Shown here: positions 1-5,992 of the stretch, one piece after another
Layout of the letters: each line of letters opens with the position of its first letter
Position numbering within the stretch: the stretch's first letter is position 1
Source of the DNA: Bryobacterales bacterium
Lineage (GTDB): Bacteria > Acidobacteriota > Terriglobia > Bryobacterales > Bryobacteraceae
Length of the DNA: 9,809 nucleotides
Direction: 5' to 3'
NCBI GenBank assembly: GCA_016789785.1
Contig: JAEUQE010000284.1
Span: forward strand, 1-9,809
Made by a program: the position numbers and the translations under genes
The notes under the pieces: generated by a model
What the model was told of the DNA's origin: nothing
The model's input: only the letters and a program-made list of their open reading frames with translations
Databases searched by the model: none

Positions 1-104
1 CATTTCCGAGCCACCGACTGCCGTGTTGACCCGGCCCGCGCCACGGATTCCAAAACCTGCCGCTGAGACGGATCGAGGCGAAGCGCTGCTGCTGGCGTGA
101 ACAT
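1..104 (-). CDS. IS630-family transposase, N-terminal fragment (runs off window)
   Basis: Only the first 34 codons are inside the window; the gene continues beyond position 1. Reading from the ATG at 104-102, the product starts MFTPAAALRLDPSQRQVLES and continues VARAGSTRQSVARK. This matches the N-terminal helix-turn-helix region of IS630-type transposases, in which a leucine/proline/arginine segment is followed by a helix and an ARxGxTxQxxxRK element. IS630 transposases bind the element ends and cut and paste the DNA into TA dinucleotides; the catalytic DDE part would lie outside the window. The Shine-Dalgarno is weak (an AAGA-like stretch just before ATG). The family call rests on a short stretch, so it is likely but not certain. 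A plus-strand frame ending at 98-100 overlaps it and is less convincing. Confidence 0.65.
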   Translation of the reverse strand, partial: MFTPAAALRLDPSQRQVLESVARAGSTRQSVARK

Positions 105-161
105 GTCTTATTGAATCACGCTCACCCTTCGTTGTCAATCCTTATGACGGACAGGACACTA
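1..161 (-). mobile_element. Insertion sequence end, IS630-like, inserted at a TA
   Basis: The transposase fragment begins about 55 bp from the stop codon of the DUF72 gene. The stretch 105-159 would be the terminal part of the element; read outward on the minus strand the putative tip is GTGTCCTGTCCG, next to a TA at 160-161. IS630 elements duplicate a TA target, so an edge here fits. The terminal repeat cannot be confirmed because the other end is outside the window. The exact boundary is inferred. Confidence 0.45.
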
Positions 162-860
162 GATCGAGAGGAGATCCTCGGCGTAGAGCGCACCGGCGGG
201 CGTTTCCTCGTGTTTGAAGAAGACATAAACGTCCTTGCCCTCCGAAACAATTCGCTGCACTCTTGTTTTGATGGCGGCACGGTCTTCGGCGGAGTACTCC
301 GACTTGCGCAAACGGCAATAGACGAAGCCGCCAGTGATCACTTCGGGGACCACGAAATCGTCGGACTCGGCCAGACACAGCGCGACGCCGTGCTTTTCCA
401 GCAGACGGTAGACCTCATCGGCCAGCCAGCTTGGGTTGCGGAACTCAAAGGCACAGCGGAATCCTTCGGGAATGGTGGCGAGGAACTGCTCAAGCAGCGC
501 GTCATTGCGCTTGAAGTTCGGGGGAAGCTGAAACAAAACCGGGCCAAGACGTTTTACCACGCGCATCGGATCGATGACCTTGAAGAAGACTTCGTTGAAT
601 TCGGAGGGCTGCAGGCGCTGGATGTGCGTGATGCGCTGATGGGCTTTCAGCACGAAGACGAAGCCTTCGGGCGTGGCGTCGCACCAGTTTTCGAAGGTCG
701 AGGCGGACGGCAGGCGACGGAACGTGTAGTTGATCTCAACGGCGTTGAGGCGGCTGGCATAGACCGCAAGGTATTTCTTCGATGGAGTACCAGCGGGGTA
801 GAAATCGGGCTTCCATGCGTCGTAGGCGAATCCCGAGGTGCCTGCGTAGAGCTTGGCCAT
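159..860 (-). CDS. DUF72 (YecE-like) TIM-barrel protein
   Basis: The product is 233 aa and belongs to the DUF72/YecE family, predicted TIM-barrel cytoplasmic proteins of unknown biochemical role. Family hallmarks appear in order: GTSGFAYDAWKPDFYP near residues 8-23, the AVEINYTFRRLP block near 40-51, TPEGFVFVLKAHQRITH near 63-79, LGPVLFQLPPNF near 105-116, the FEFRNPSW block near 138-145, and a C-terminal YVFFKHEETPAGALYAEDLL. Family members are commonly somewhat longer (about 240-280 aa). The stop codon lies exactly where an IS630-type element seems to be inserted, so the last residues may have been lost. The gene is divergent from the TetR regulator, with 78 bp between the starts, and that regulator may control it. 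The ATG at 860-858 is chosen because the GTSG motif follows directly; the ribosome-binding site is weak. Confidence 0.9.
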   Translation of the reverse strand: MAKLYAGTSGFAYDAWKPDFYPAGTPSKKYLAVYASRLNAVEINYTFRRLPSASTFENWCDATPEGFVFVLKAHQRITHIQRLQPSEFNEVFFKVIDPMRVVKRLGPVLFQLPPNFKRNDALLEQFLATIPEGFRCAFEFRNPSWLADEVYRLLEKHGVALCLAESDDFVVPEVITGGFVYCRLRKSEYSAEDRAAIKTRVQRIVSEGKDVYVFFKHEETPAGALYAEDLLSI

Positions 861-866
861 CTCTAC

Positions 867-924
867 AGGATAGAGGAGAGCGCTTCGAAGCGCGCTGCTG
901 CTGGGAAGGCAGGTGTTCTATCCT
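867..924. promoter_or_regulatory. Nested inverted repeats in the DUF72/TetR divergent intergenic region
   Basis: The 78 bp between the two divergent starts contain a perfect 14-bp palindrome, GCGCTTCGAAGCGC (880-893). Around it lies an outer inverted repeat, AGGATAGA (867-874) with TCTATCCT (917-924). TetR-family dimers bind palindromes, and they often sit between their own gene and a divergent target. These are therefore candidate operators for the adjacent regulator. Assigning them to this regulator is inference. Confidence 0.45.
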
Positions 925-938
925 CAGAGGGAACCGTC

Positions 939-1547
939 ATGCCAACTCCCGCCGCCAACCGCCGCACTCCCGTTCAGGAACGCAGTAACGAAACAGTGAG
1001 CGCGATCCTTGATGCGGCAGCGGCGCTACTGGAGCGAATGCCCATTGAGCAGATCACCACCAGCCGAATTGCCACTGAAGCGGGAGTGTCGGTGGGCGCG
1101 CTGTATCGCTTCTATGCGGACAAGCAGCAGATCTTTGACGCGCTGGCGCTGCACGGTCTGGAGACGTTCCGTCACGAACTGGGCGATCTGCTCAATCCGG
1201 CGAAGCTGCTCTTCCGGCGGGCGAATCCGATTGATGCGGTGCTGGATGGATATGTCGATTTCCTGGACCGGCATCCGGCGTTTCGGACGCTGGCGCTGGG
1301 GCGCCACATCAGCAGCGAGACACGCGAAGGCCAGGTGCACCCGGATCTGGGACCGGCGTCGATTCTCAAGGACCACCTGATCCGGCACTTCCACCTGCAG
1401 CCGGGCGCGGCGCTCGATCTGAAGCTGCGGATTTCGGCGGAGGTCGGCGACCGGCTGATCTCGTACGCGTTCGAGCAGCCGTCGCGAGAGGGCCGGAACG
1501 CGGTGATTGGCGAATTGAAACACCTGCTCGGGCAGTATCTGCGGTGA
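939..1547 (+). CDS. TetR/AcrR-family transcriptional regulator
   Basis: The product is 202 aa, a normal TetR length. The N-terminal DNA-binding domain covers about residues 12-65: a first helix with ETVSAILDAAAALLER, then a helix-turn-helix reading ITTSRIATEAGVSVGALYRF followed by YADKQQIFDAL, the usual TetR signature. The rest (about 75-202) is a divergent helical ligand-binding and dimerisation domain with no recognisable ligand class. I chose the ATG at 939 because a GAGGG Shine-Dalgarno (927-931) lies 7 nt upstream and because the domain starts soon after it. The frame stays open far upstream to position 111, but that part is the antisense of the DUF72 gene. It is divergent from DUF72 and lies 44 bp upstream of the beta-helix gene on the same strand, so co-transcription with the latter is possible. 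Confidence 0.92.
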   Translation: MPTPAANRRTPVQERSNETVSAILDAAAALLERMPIEQITTSRIATEAGVSVGALYRFYADKQQIFDALALHGLETFRHELGDLLNPAKLLFRRANPIDAVLDGYVDFLDRHPAFRTLALGRHISSETREGQVHPDLGPASILKDHLIRHFHLQPGAALDLKLRISAEVGDRLISYAFEQPSREGRNAVIGELKHLLGQYLR

Positions 1548-1591
1548 GCGGTTGAAGCGATGCGGGGCTACACTGAAGAAGGAACATCTCC

Positions 1592-3166
1592 ATGCCGCTT
1601 CTGCTGTTTCTTGTGATGAGTGCCGGCGCCCATTTGACGGCCGCGACCTATGAAGTGGGACCGGAGCGCACTTACCCGGCGATTGGCGATGTTCCGTGGG
1701 AGTCGCTGGAGCCGGGCGACACGGTGCTGATCCACTGGCAGCCGTCGCCCTATAAAGAGAAGTGGGTGCTGTGCCGGCAGGGCACGGCGGAGCAGCCGAT
1801 CACGGTGCGCGGCGTCCCCGGCCCCGATGGCGAACTGCCGGTGGTGGACGGAAACGGCGCAGTCACGCCCACGCGCCTGCGGTATTGGAACGAAGTCCGC
1901 GGAGTGCTGAAGATCGGAGGCGCGAGCTTTCCGGCGGACACGATGCCTCGCCATATCGTGATCGAGAACATCGAGTTTCGCAGCGCACGCCCTCCCTACA
2001 CGTTCACGGCGGCCAACGGTTCCACGCAGCGTTATGCGAACAATGCCGCGGCGCTTTATGTGGAGAAGGGCGAGCACGTCACCATCCGCAACTGCATTCT
2101 CCAGGACAGCGGAAACGGACTGTTTATCGGGTCGCCGGCCAATCAGCCGTCGCGGGACTTTCTCATCACCGGGAATTACATCCACAGCAACGGAATCAGC
2201 GGGAGCGCCTTCGAGCACAACAACTATTCGGCGGCATTAGGAATTATTTTCGAATATAACCGGTTCGGACCAACGCGAACGGGAACCGTGGGGAACAATC
2301 TGAAGGACCGGTCAGCGGGGCTGGTGGTCCGCTATAACTGGATTGAGGGCGGAAACCGGCAGCTCGACTTAGTAGACGGGGAAGACAGCAGCCTGATTGT
2401 GAACGATCCTTCTTATCGCGCCACGTATGTGTACGGCAACATCCTCGTGGAGCCGGAAGGGGCCGGCAACCGCCAGATCGTGCACTATGGCGGCGACAGT
2501 GGAAACGAGGCGATCTACCGCAAGGGGACGCTGTTCCTGTATCACAACACGATCGTCTCCACGCGCACGGACCGGACGACGATCCTCCGCCTTTCCACAA
2601 ATAGCGAAACCTGTGATTTCCGGAACAACATCGTTTACCTGACGGCGCCGGGGAACACACTGTCGCTGCTGGATGCGTCGGGGGTGCTGCAGCTCAGCCG
2701 GAATTGGTTCAAGCCAGGGCGGGTGGTTTCGTTCACCACGTTCACCGGCACCGTGAACGACGACGGCACGTCGATCATTGGGACCACGCCCGGGTTCGTG
2801 GACGAAGCGGGACAGGATTTCCGGCTGGAGGCAGGGTCGGAGGTGGTGGACGCAGGAGTGGCGATGCATTCGGAAGTCCCCGCGGATCAAATAGTTGTGC
2901 GGCAGTACGTGAAGCACCAAGGCGGAGAGGAGCGCCCGGCGGTGGGCTCTTCCGATGTGGGTGCTTACGAATTCGCACCCGCTGCAGCGGTTGTGGCAGG
3001 AACCGGAGCCCCGGACCCGGTCCTTCGTACGAATCCGTATTTTTTCGGATACCAGACAGTGGGCCACTCATCGCATCCTGGTTTCAGGAGAACACACCGT
3101 GAAACAAAACTGGATGAGATTGGTAGTCGCGCTGGCCGCCTCGGCCGTATTCGCCGTGGCCGCTGA
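1592..3166 (+). CDS. Secreted right-handed parallel beta-helix protein (polysaccharide-active type)
   Basis: The 524-aa product starts with a Sec signal peptide (hydrophobic MPLLLFLVMSAGAHLTAA, likely cut after residue 18). Residues about 19-110 resemble the N-terminal part of polysaccharide-degrading beta-helix proteins (TYEVGPERTYPAIGDVPW). Residues about 125-400 are beta-helix rungs, seen as recurring HIVIENIEF, HVTIRNCILQDSGNGLF, DFLITGNYIHSN, GLVVRYNWIEGG, YVYGNILVE and LFLYHNTIVST strings. The natural end should be near residue 461, where the sequence reads SSDVGAYEF, a usual closing motif of this class. The frame continues 63 more residues, of which the last ~46 are encoded by the leader and signal-peptide region of the following cassette in a different frame; this tail is arginine-rich and looks non-native. 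The start is supported by AAGGA at 1579-1583, 8 nt before ATG. Catalytic residues and substrate cannot be assigned. Confidence 0.85.
   Translation: MPLLLFLVMSAGAHLTAATYEVGPERTYPAIGDVPWESLEPGDTVLIHWQPSPYKEKWVLCRQGTAEQPITVRGVPGPDGELPVVDGNGAVTPTRLRYWNEVRGVLKIGGASFPADTMPRHIVIENIEFRSARPPYTFTAANGSTQRYANNAAALYVEKGEHVTIRNCILQDSGNGLFIGSPANQPSRDFLITGNYIHSNGISGSAFEHNNYSAALGIIFEYNRFGPTRTGTVGNNLKDRSAGLVVRYNWIEGGNRQLDLVDGEDSSLIVNDPSYRATYVYGNILVEPEGAGNRQIVHYGGDSGNEAIYRKGTLFLYHNTIVSTRTDRTTILRLSTNSETCDFRNNIVYLTAPGNTLSLLDASGVLQLSRNWFKPGRVVSFTTFTGTVNDDGTSIIGTTPGFVDEAGQDFRLEAGSEVVDAGVAMHSEVPADQIVVRQYVKHQGGEERPAVGSSDVGAYEFAPAAAVVAGTGAPDPVLRTNPYFFGYQTVGHSSHPGFRRTHRETKLDEIGSRAGRLGRIRRGR
3027..3098 (+). promoter_or_regulatory. 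Conserved 72-bp leader of cassette copy 1, with SD-occluding hairpin
   Basis: The leader is identical to 5921-5992. Three structures are visible. ATCCG (3033-3037) pairs with CGGAT (3046-3050) around a T-rich loop. AGTGG-G-CCACT at 3058-3068 is an 11-bp odd palindrome. TCCTG (3076-3080) pairs with CAGGA (3085-3089) around the loop GTTT; this last hairpin covers most of the AGGAG Shine-Dalgarno (3086-3090), which sits 8 nt before the GTG start. I see no convincing -35/-10 pair, so the leader may act in the RNA rather than as a promoter. In this copy it is also read through as the 3' end of the beta-helix frame. Confidence 0.6.
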
Positions 3167-3506
3167 GCCAGTGGATCCGAAGCCGATGAATGCGAAGGAG
3201 CTGTCCTCGATGGCGAAAGCCGCGCAGACTTCGGAGCAGCATCTCGCGGTGGCCAAGGAGTATGACGTGCAGGCACGCTACTTCGAGAAGAAGGCTGTCT
3301 CGCACGAGCAACGCGCCAACGAATTGCGCGAAAAGCAGGGTTACAACGCGATGCAGCATAAGTGGCCGTCGATGGCACGTGGCCAGGAAATGCGTGAGAG
3401 CAGCCTCGCGATGCAGGCTCGGCGGGCTTCCAAGGAGTCCCTGGAGCAGGCCGCTTATCACCGGAAAATGGCGGATCGCGCGAATACCCCCGCGGCCGGA
3501 CAGTAA
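3099..3506 (+). CDS. Small secreted helical protein of unknown function, paralogue 1
   Basis: The product is 135 aa. It starts at GTG, 8 nt after a good AGGAG; the longer upstream reading lacks a ribosome-binding site and crosses the leader shared with the other copy. Residues 1-22 form a Sec signal peptide (KQNWMRLVVALAASAVFAVAA), likely cut at AVAA/EP. The mature part is highly charged and apparently all helical. It contains AAQTSEQHLAVAKEYDVQAR (41-60), like the recurrent 'T-xx-H-xx-LA-xx-Y' helical motif of small secreted Acidobacterial proteins, then YFEKKAVSHEQRANELREKQ, and a block at 79-111 (QGYNAMQHKWPSMARG onward) that is invariant between the paralogues. There is no cysteine and no recognised catalytic motif. 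The export location (periplasm or outside) follows from the signal peptide; the function is unknown. Its first 68 nt overlap the run-on end of the beta-helix frame. Confidence 0.85.
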   Translation: MKQNWMRLVVALAASAVFAVAAEPVDPKPMNAKELSSMAKAAQTSEQHLAVAKEYDVQARYFEKKAVSHEQRANELREKQGYNAMQHKWPSMARGQEMRESSLAMQARRASKESLEQAAYHRKMADRANTPAAGQ

Positions 3507-3554
3507 GTGCGGGCGGTTGTAACGCCCATCAACTAAGAAGATACAAACCAATAG

Positions 3555-3593
3555 GAGCCGGCGAGCGATCCTCGCCGGCTCTTGTTGTTTTTG
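3555..3593 (+). terminator. Intrinsic terminator after paralogue 1
   Basis: A perfect 11-bp stem, GAGCCGGCGAG (3555-3565) with CTCGCCGGCTC (3571-3581), loop CGATC, is followed by TTGTTGTTTTT. It lies 49 nt after the stop codon. Nearly the same hairpin ends cassette copy 2. Confidence 0.9.
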
Positions 3594-4124
3594 AAGGACC
3601 TGCGGCAGCCGGTCAGGTAGGACTCGGCTTACCCGCAGCCCGGTGCAGTGGTTGACCGGAAACAGCCGGAACGGAGGATCGCCGGAGAGGTGCTTCTGAA
3701 GACACTTTCCGTGGGACCCGGCACAGCCGGGCAAGAAAGCCGAGCGGTGTAGATGGATCTGGGCGCGTTCGGAGGCGTCCTTCGATAAGGGGCGCTGGGC
3801 CTCGGCCGATTGCCGCGGCGGGCCGGCGTTGTGTCCGGCCTGCCGGATGGAGCGCCCTCCATCCACGGGGAGCGCGATCCCGCCCGCCGGAGGCGTCCCT
3901 TCGATAGCGAATGCAGATACTCCAGGCGTCCCCTCGATAGGAGACGCGGCGGGCGTCACTGTGGAAGTGCCGTTGGCTCCGCCAAACGTCCTTACTAGAG
4001 GATGTGGAAGGCACCAGCCAGACTCAGGTGGGTGGTGTATACTCAGGGGTCCGGCGCCCGGCACGATGCCTTGTGGGTGATGGTGGTGCGTGCCTGCGGC
4101 CGTCGCGGAATGGCACAACCATCT
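3594..4124. other. Hairpin-rich intergenic stretch with a repeated GGCGTCC...TCGATA motif
   Basis: I find no convincing gene in these ~530 bp. Three copies of a short motif occur: AGGCGTCCTTCGATA (3773-3787), AGGCGTCCCTTCGATA (3891-3906) and AGGCGTCCCCTCGATA (3924-3939). Several strong hairpins are visible: CCCGGC/GCCGGG (3717-3731), GGATGGAG/CTCCATCC with a 4-nt loop (3845-3864), and GACGC/GCGTC (3943-3957). The stretch could be a structured RNA, a dispersed repeat or the remains of a decayed gene. Long minus-strand frames crossing it also run antisense through flanking genes and look like GC-driven artefacts. Confidence 0.5.
4038..4043 (+). promoter_or_regulatory. Possible -10 element upstream of the phosphodiester glycosidase gene
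   Basis: TATACT is one base from the TATAAT consensus and stands out in a GC-rich region, 82-87 nt before the chosen ATG at 4125. No good -35 is visible about 17 nt upstream. If it is used, transcription would begin near 4050, which argues against translation starting at 4002. Confidence 0.25.
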
Positions 4125-5888
4125 ATGGAAAATACCCGCGGCAAGTATGTTGTTGGATTCCTGTGGCTGGCTCTGGCCCATGGGGCGTGGTGCCAACCAA
4201 TCCTGCTGGATGCGCCCGCGCGCGTGCGCGTCGGCGATGGCGTAACGGTGCGTGTCACCTCCGCCGAGGGGCCGGTGCACGGAGCCGAGGTTCGCGCGGT
4301 GGGACCGGCGAAAACGCTGGGCGTGGTCACCGCAACCACCCTGAACGTGCGCGAAGGGCCGGGCACGGACTTCGAAGCCGCACGCATTCTCTATCAGGGC
4401 CAAAGAGTGCTGGTCATGTCGGAAACACGGGATGGCTGGTGCCACGTGATCCTGCCGAACGGGCCTCTTGGCTTTGTTTCGTGTCCGTTTTTGGACCGGC
4501 GCCCGTTCGGCCAGCCATTCGGGGTCACGGATGCGGAGGGGCGCCTTGAGCTTCCCGGCGCTGCCATGGTCGCCCGCGAGATCGAGGTGGAAGCACAGAT
4601 TGCGGACCGGACCGCCTCCGCGATCGTCGCCGTGGAGCCCTTCGAATTCGACCGCGCGGAGCCCGTGGCGAGCGGCCTCCGCTATCGCGAGATGCGTTTC
4701 GTGAAGGAGGGAGATCCGTTCACGCTCCAGATGCTGGAAGTGGACCCGCGCGACCCGGCCATCAACATCGTGCCGGTGCGTGCGCGAGACCGCGCCATCG
4801 GGCTGGAGACGCCTTCGAGCCTGGCCCGGCGCTATGGCGCGATCGCGGCGGTAAATGGCGGTTACTTTGTTACTTCAGGGACTTACACGGGTGCGTCGTC
4901 GAGTGTCTATCAGTTCGACGGCGAAGTATGGGCGGTGGGCACAAATCGCACCTCGCTCGCGTTCTGCGCCGATCAGGACGGCGTGGAACAACTGCGCATC
5001 AGCGTGTACAACTATCGCGGGCGCGTGGTGGCGGCAAGCGGCGCGGCGTTCAATCTTGCCGGAATCAACCGGGCTCGGGGGGCGCAGGAGATTGTGCTGT
5101 ACCGGCCCAGCCTGGGACCGCGCACGCTGACCACGGCCGGCCCCGGTGTGGAGGCGATCCTCGATCGCGATGGGCGCATTCTGCGCGTGGAGGATGGCGC
5201 AGGCAACGCGGAGATTCCTCCGGATGGGAACGTGCTTTCGGGTGCGGGCACTGGCGCGGCATGGATGCGGACAAATCTGCGTGCGGGCGAGTTGGTGCGC
5301 ATTGAGGCGGACCTGGCGCCCCTGGAAGGCGGCTGCACGGCGATCGATGCACTGGGCGCGGGTCCCCGGATCGTGCGCGATGCCGTCGCGGGCGTGACCC
5401 TTGAGAACTTCAGCCACCTGTTCCAACGCCATCCTCGCACGGCGGTGGCGATTCAGCAGGACGGCAATCTGCTGTTTGTGACGCTCGACGGACGGCAGGC
5501 GATTTCGGCGGGTATGCGTCTGGATGAACTGGGAGCGGTGCTGGTTTCGTTGGGTGCGAAGGAAGCGATCAACCTGGATGGCGGCGGGTCATCGGCGCTC
5601 TACGTGAATGGACGTATCCGCAACGCTCCGTCGGATGGGCCGGAACGCGCGGTGGGCGATGCGGTGCTGATCTTCCACATCCCCGACCGGGCAGCGCTGG
5701 AGCGTGTGTTTGAGTTGCTGTCCGCCGATGCCGGGCAGATGGAACCCGTGCTGGCGGTAGAATTGCGTCAATTGCTCAAAGGTGATCTGCGGCAGTTTGC
5801 CTCCCGGGTGGAAGCGGCGATGGGCAAGGGTTTGAGTAAGTGGGCGGCGCGCATCTTATTGGAACCTGCCATGTCCATTCAGCCGTGA
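4125..5888 (+). CDS. Exported SH3b-domain phosphodiester glycosidase (NAGPA-type)
   Basis: From the ATG at 4125 the product is 587 aa. Residues 1-23 look like an export signal (MENTRGKYVVGFLWLALAHG, AWC/Q), which is why this start is preferred. ATGs at 4110 and 4080 and the frame opening at 4002 are alternatives; none has a clear ribosome-binding site. Residues about 66-124 form a bacterial SH3 domain (TTLNVREGPGTDFEAARILY, then GWCHVILPNGPLGFV), usually a wall- or glycan-binding module. Residues about 238-518 are a phosphodiester glycosidase domain, the family of the mammalian uncovering enzyme: AAVNGGYF (241-248), RHPRTAVA (435-442), NLDGGGSSALYVNG (483-496) and APSDGPERAVGDAVLIF (501-517). 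The enzyme class removes sugars linked through a phosphodiester bond; the bacterial substrate is unknown, with envelope glycopolymers plausible. A helical C-terminal tail (about 520-587) follows. No terminator separates it from cassette copy 2, 32 bp downstream. Confidence 0.88.
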   Translation: MENTRGKYVVGFLWLALAHGAWCQPILLDAPARVRVGDGVTVRVTSAEGPVHGAEVRAVGPAKTLGVVTATTLNVREGPGTDFEAARILYQGQRVLVMSETRDGWCHVILPNGPLGFVSCPFLDRRPFGQPFGVTDAEGRLELPGAAMVAREIEVEAQIADRTASAIVAVEPFEFDRAEPVASGLRYREMRFVKEGDPFTLQMLEVDPRDPAINIVPVRARDRAIGLETPSSLARRYGAIAAVNGGYFVTSGTYTGASSSVYQFDGEVWAVGTNRTSLAFCADQDGVEQLRISVYNYRGRVVAASGAAFNLAGINRARGAQEIVLYRPSLGPRTLTTAGPGVEAILDRDGRILRVEDGAGNAEIPPDGNVLSGAGTGAAWMRTNLRAGELVRIEADLAPLEGGCTAIDALGAGPRIVRDAVAGVTLENFSHLFQRHPRTAVAIQQDGNLLFVTLDGRQAISAGMRLDELGAVLVSLGAKEAINLDGGGSSALYVNGRIRNAPSDGPERAVGDAVLIFHIPDRAALERVFELLSADAGQMEPVLAVELRQLLKGDLRQFASRVEAAMGKGLSKWAARILLEPAMSIQP

Positions 5889-5920
5889 TGCTCCGTGTGG
5901 CGCGGGCCGCGGCGGCGTCT

Positions 5921-5992
5921 GTACGAATCCGTATTTTTTCGGATACCAGACAGTGGGCCACTCATCGCATCCTGGTTTCAGGAGAACACACC
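5921..5992 (+). promoter_or_regulatory. Conserved 72-bp leader of cassette copy 2, with SD-occluding hairpin
   Basis: The leader is base-for-base identical to 3027-3098. The TCCTG (5970-5974) / CAGGA (5979-5983) stem covers most of the AGGAG ribosome-binding site (5980-5984). The T-rich-loop hairpin and the AGTGG-G-CCACT palindrome are also present. Unlike in copy 1, the upstream gene stops 32 bp before the leader, so ribosomes from that gene do not cross it. Confidence 0.6.

Larger units (their letters stand above)
3027..3593 (+). repeat. Duplicated gene cassette, copy 1 (leader + small secreted protein + terminator)
   Basis: This unit starts at GTACGAATCC and ends with a terminator. It is paralleled by copy 2 at 5921-6481. 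The first 72 bp, up to the GTG start, are identical in both copies. The coding parts match at 372 of 408 positions with no indel. The ~48 bp after the stop are mostly diverged, but a near-identical terminator hairpin follows at almost the same distance (49 and 48 nt after the stop). Homology stops abruptly upstream of 3027, which marks the left edge of the duplicated segment. Confidence 0.9.

Noticed and set aside
2..100. Plus-strand frame ending in TGA at 98-100, as the possible tail of an upstream gene
   Set aside because: It gives a proline/alanine-rich string with no recognisable motif, while the opposite strand matches an IS630 transposase N-terminus.
111..938. Long plus-strand extension upstream of the TetR gene
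   Set aside because: It is antisense to the DUF72 gene, which has clear family motifs; the TetR domain and a good ribosome-binding site place the start at 939.
3773..3939. CRISPR-like array from the three GGCGTCC...TCGATA copies
   Set aside because: The motifs are only 15-16 bases, their spacing is irregular (about 118 and 33 bases), and there are no cas genes.
4002..4124. Longer N-terminus for the phosphodiester glycosidase (41 extra residues)
   Set aside because: It would place the hydrophobic export signal internally, lacks a ribosome-binding site, and would start upstream of the possible -10 at 4038.
3084..4445. Long minus-strand open frame of 453 codons
   Set aside because: It runs antisense through paralogue 1, its terminator and the start of the SH3b protein, with no motifs; it is expected by chance in GC-rich DNA.
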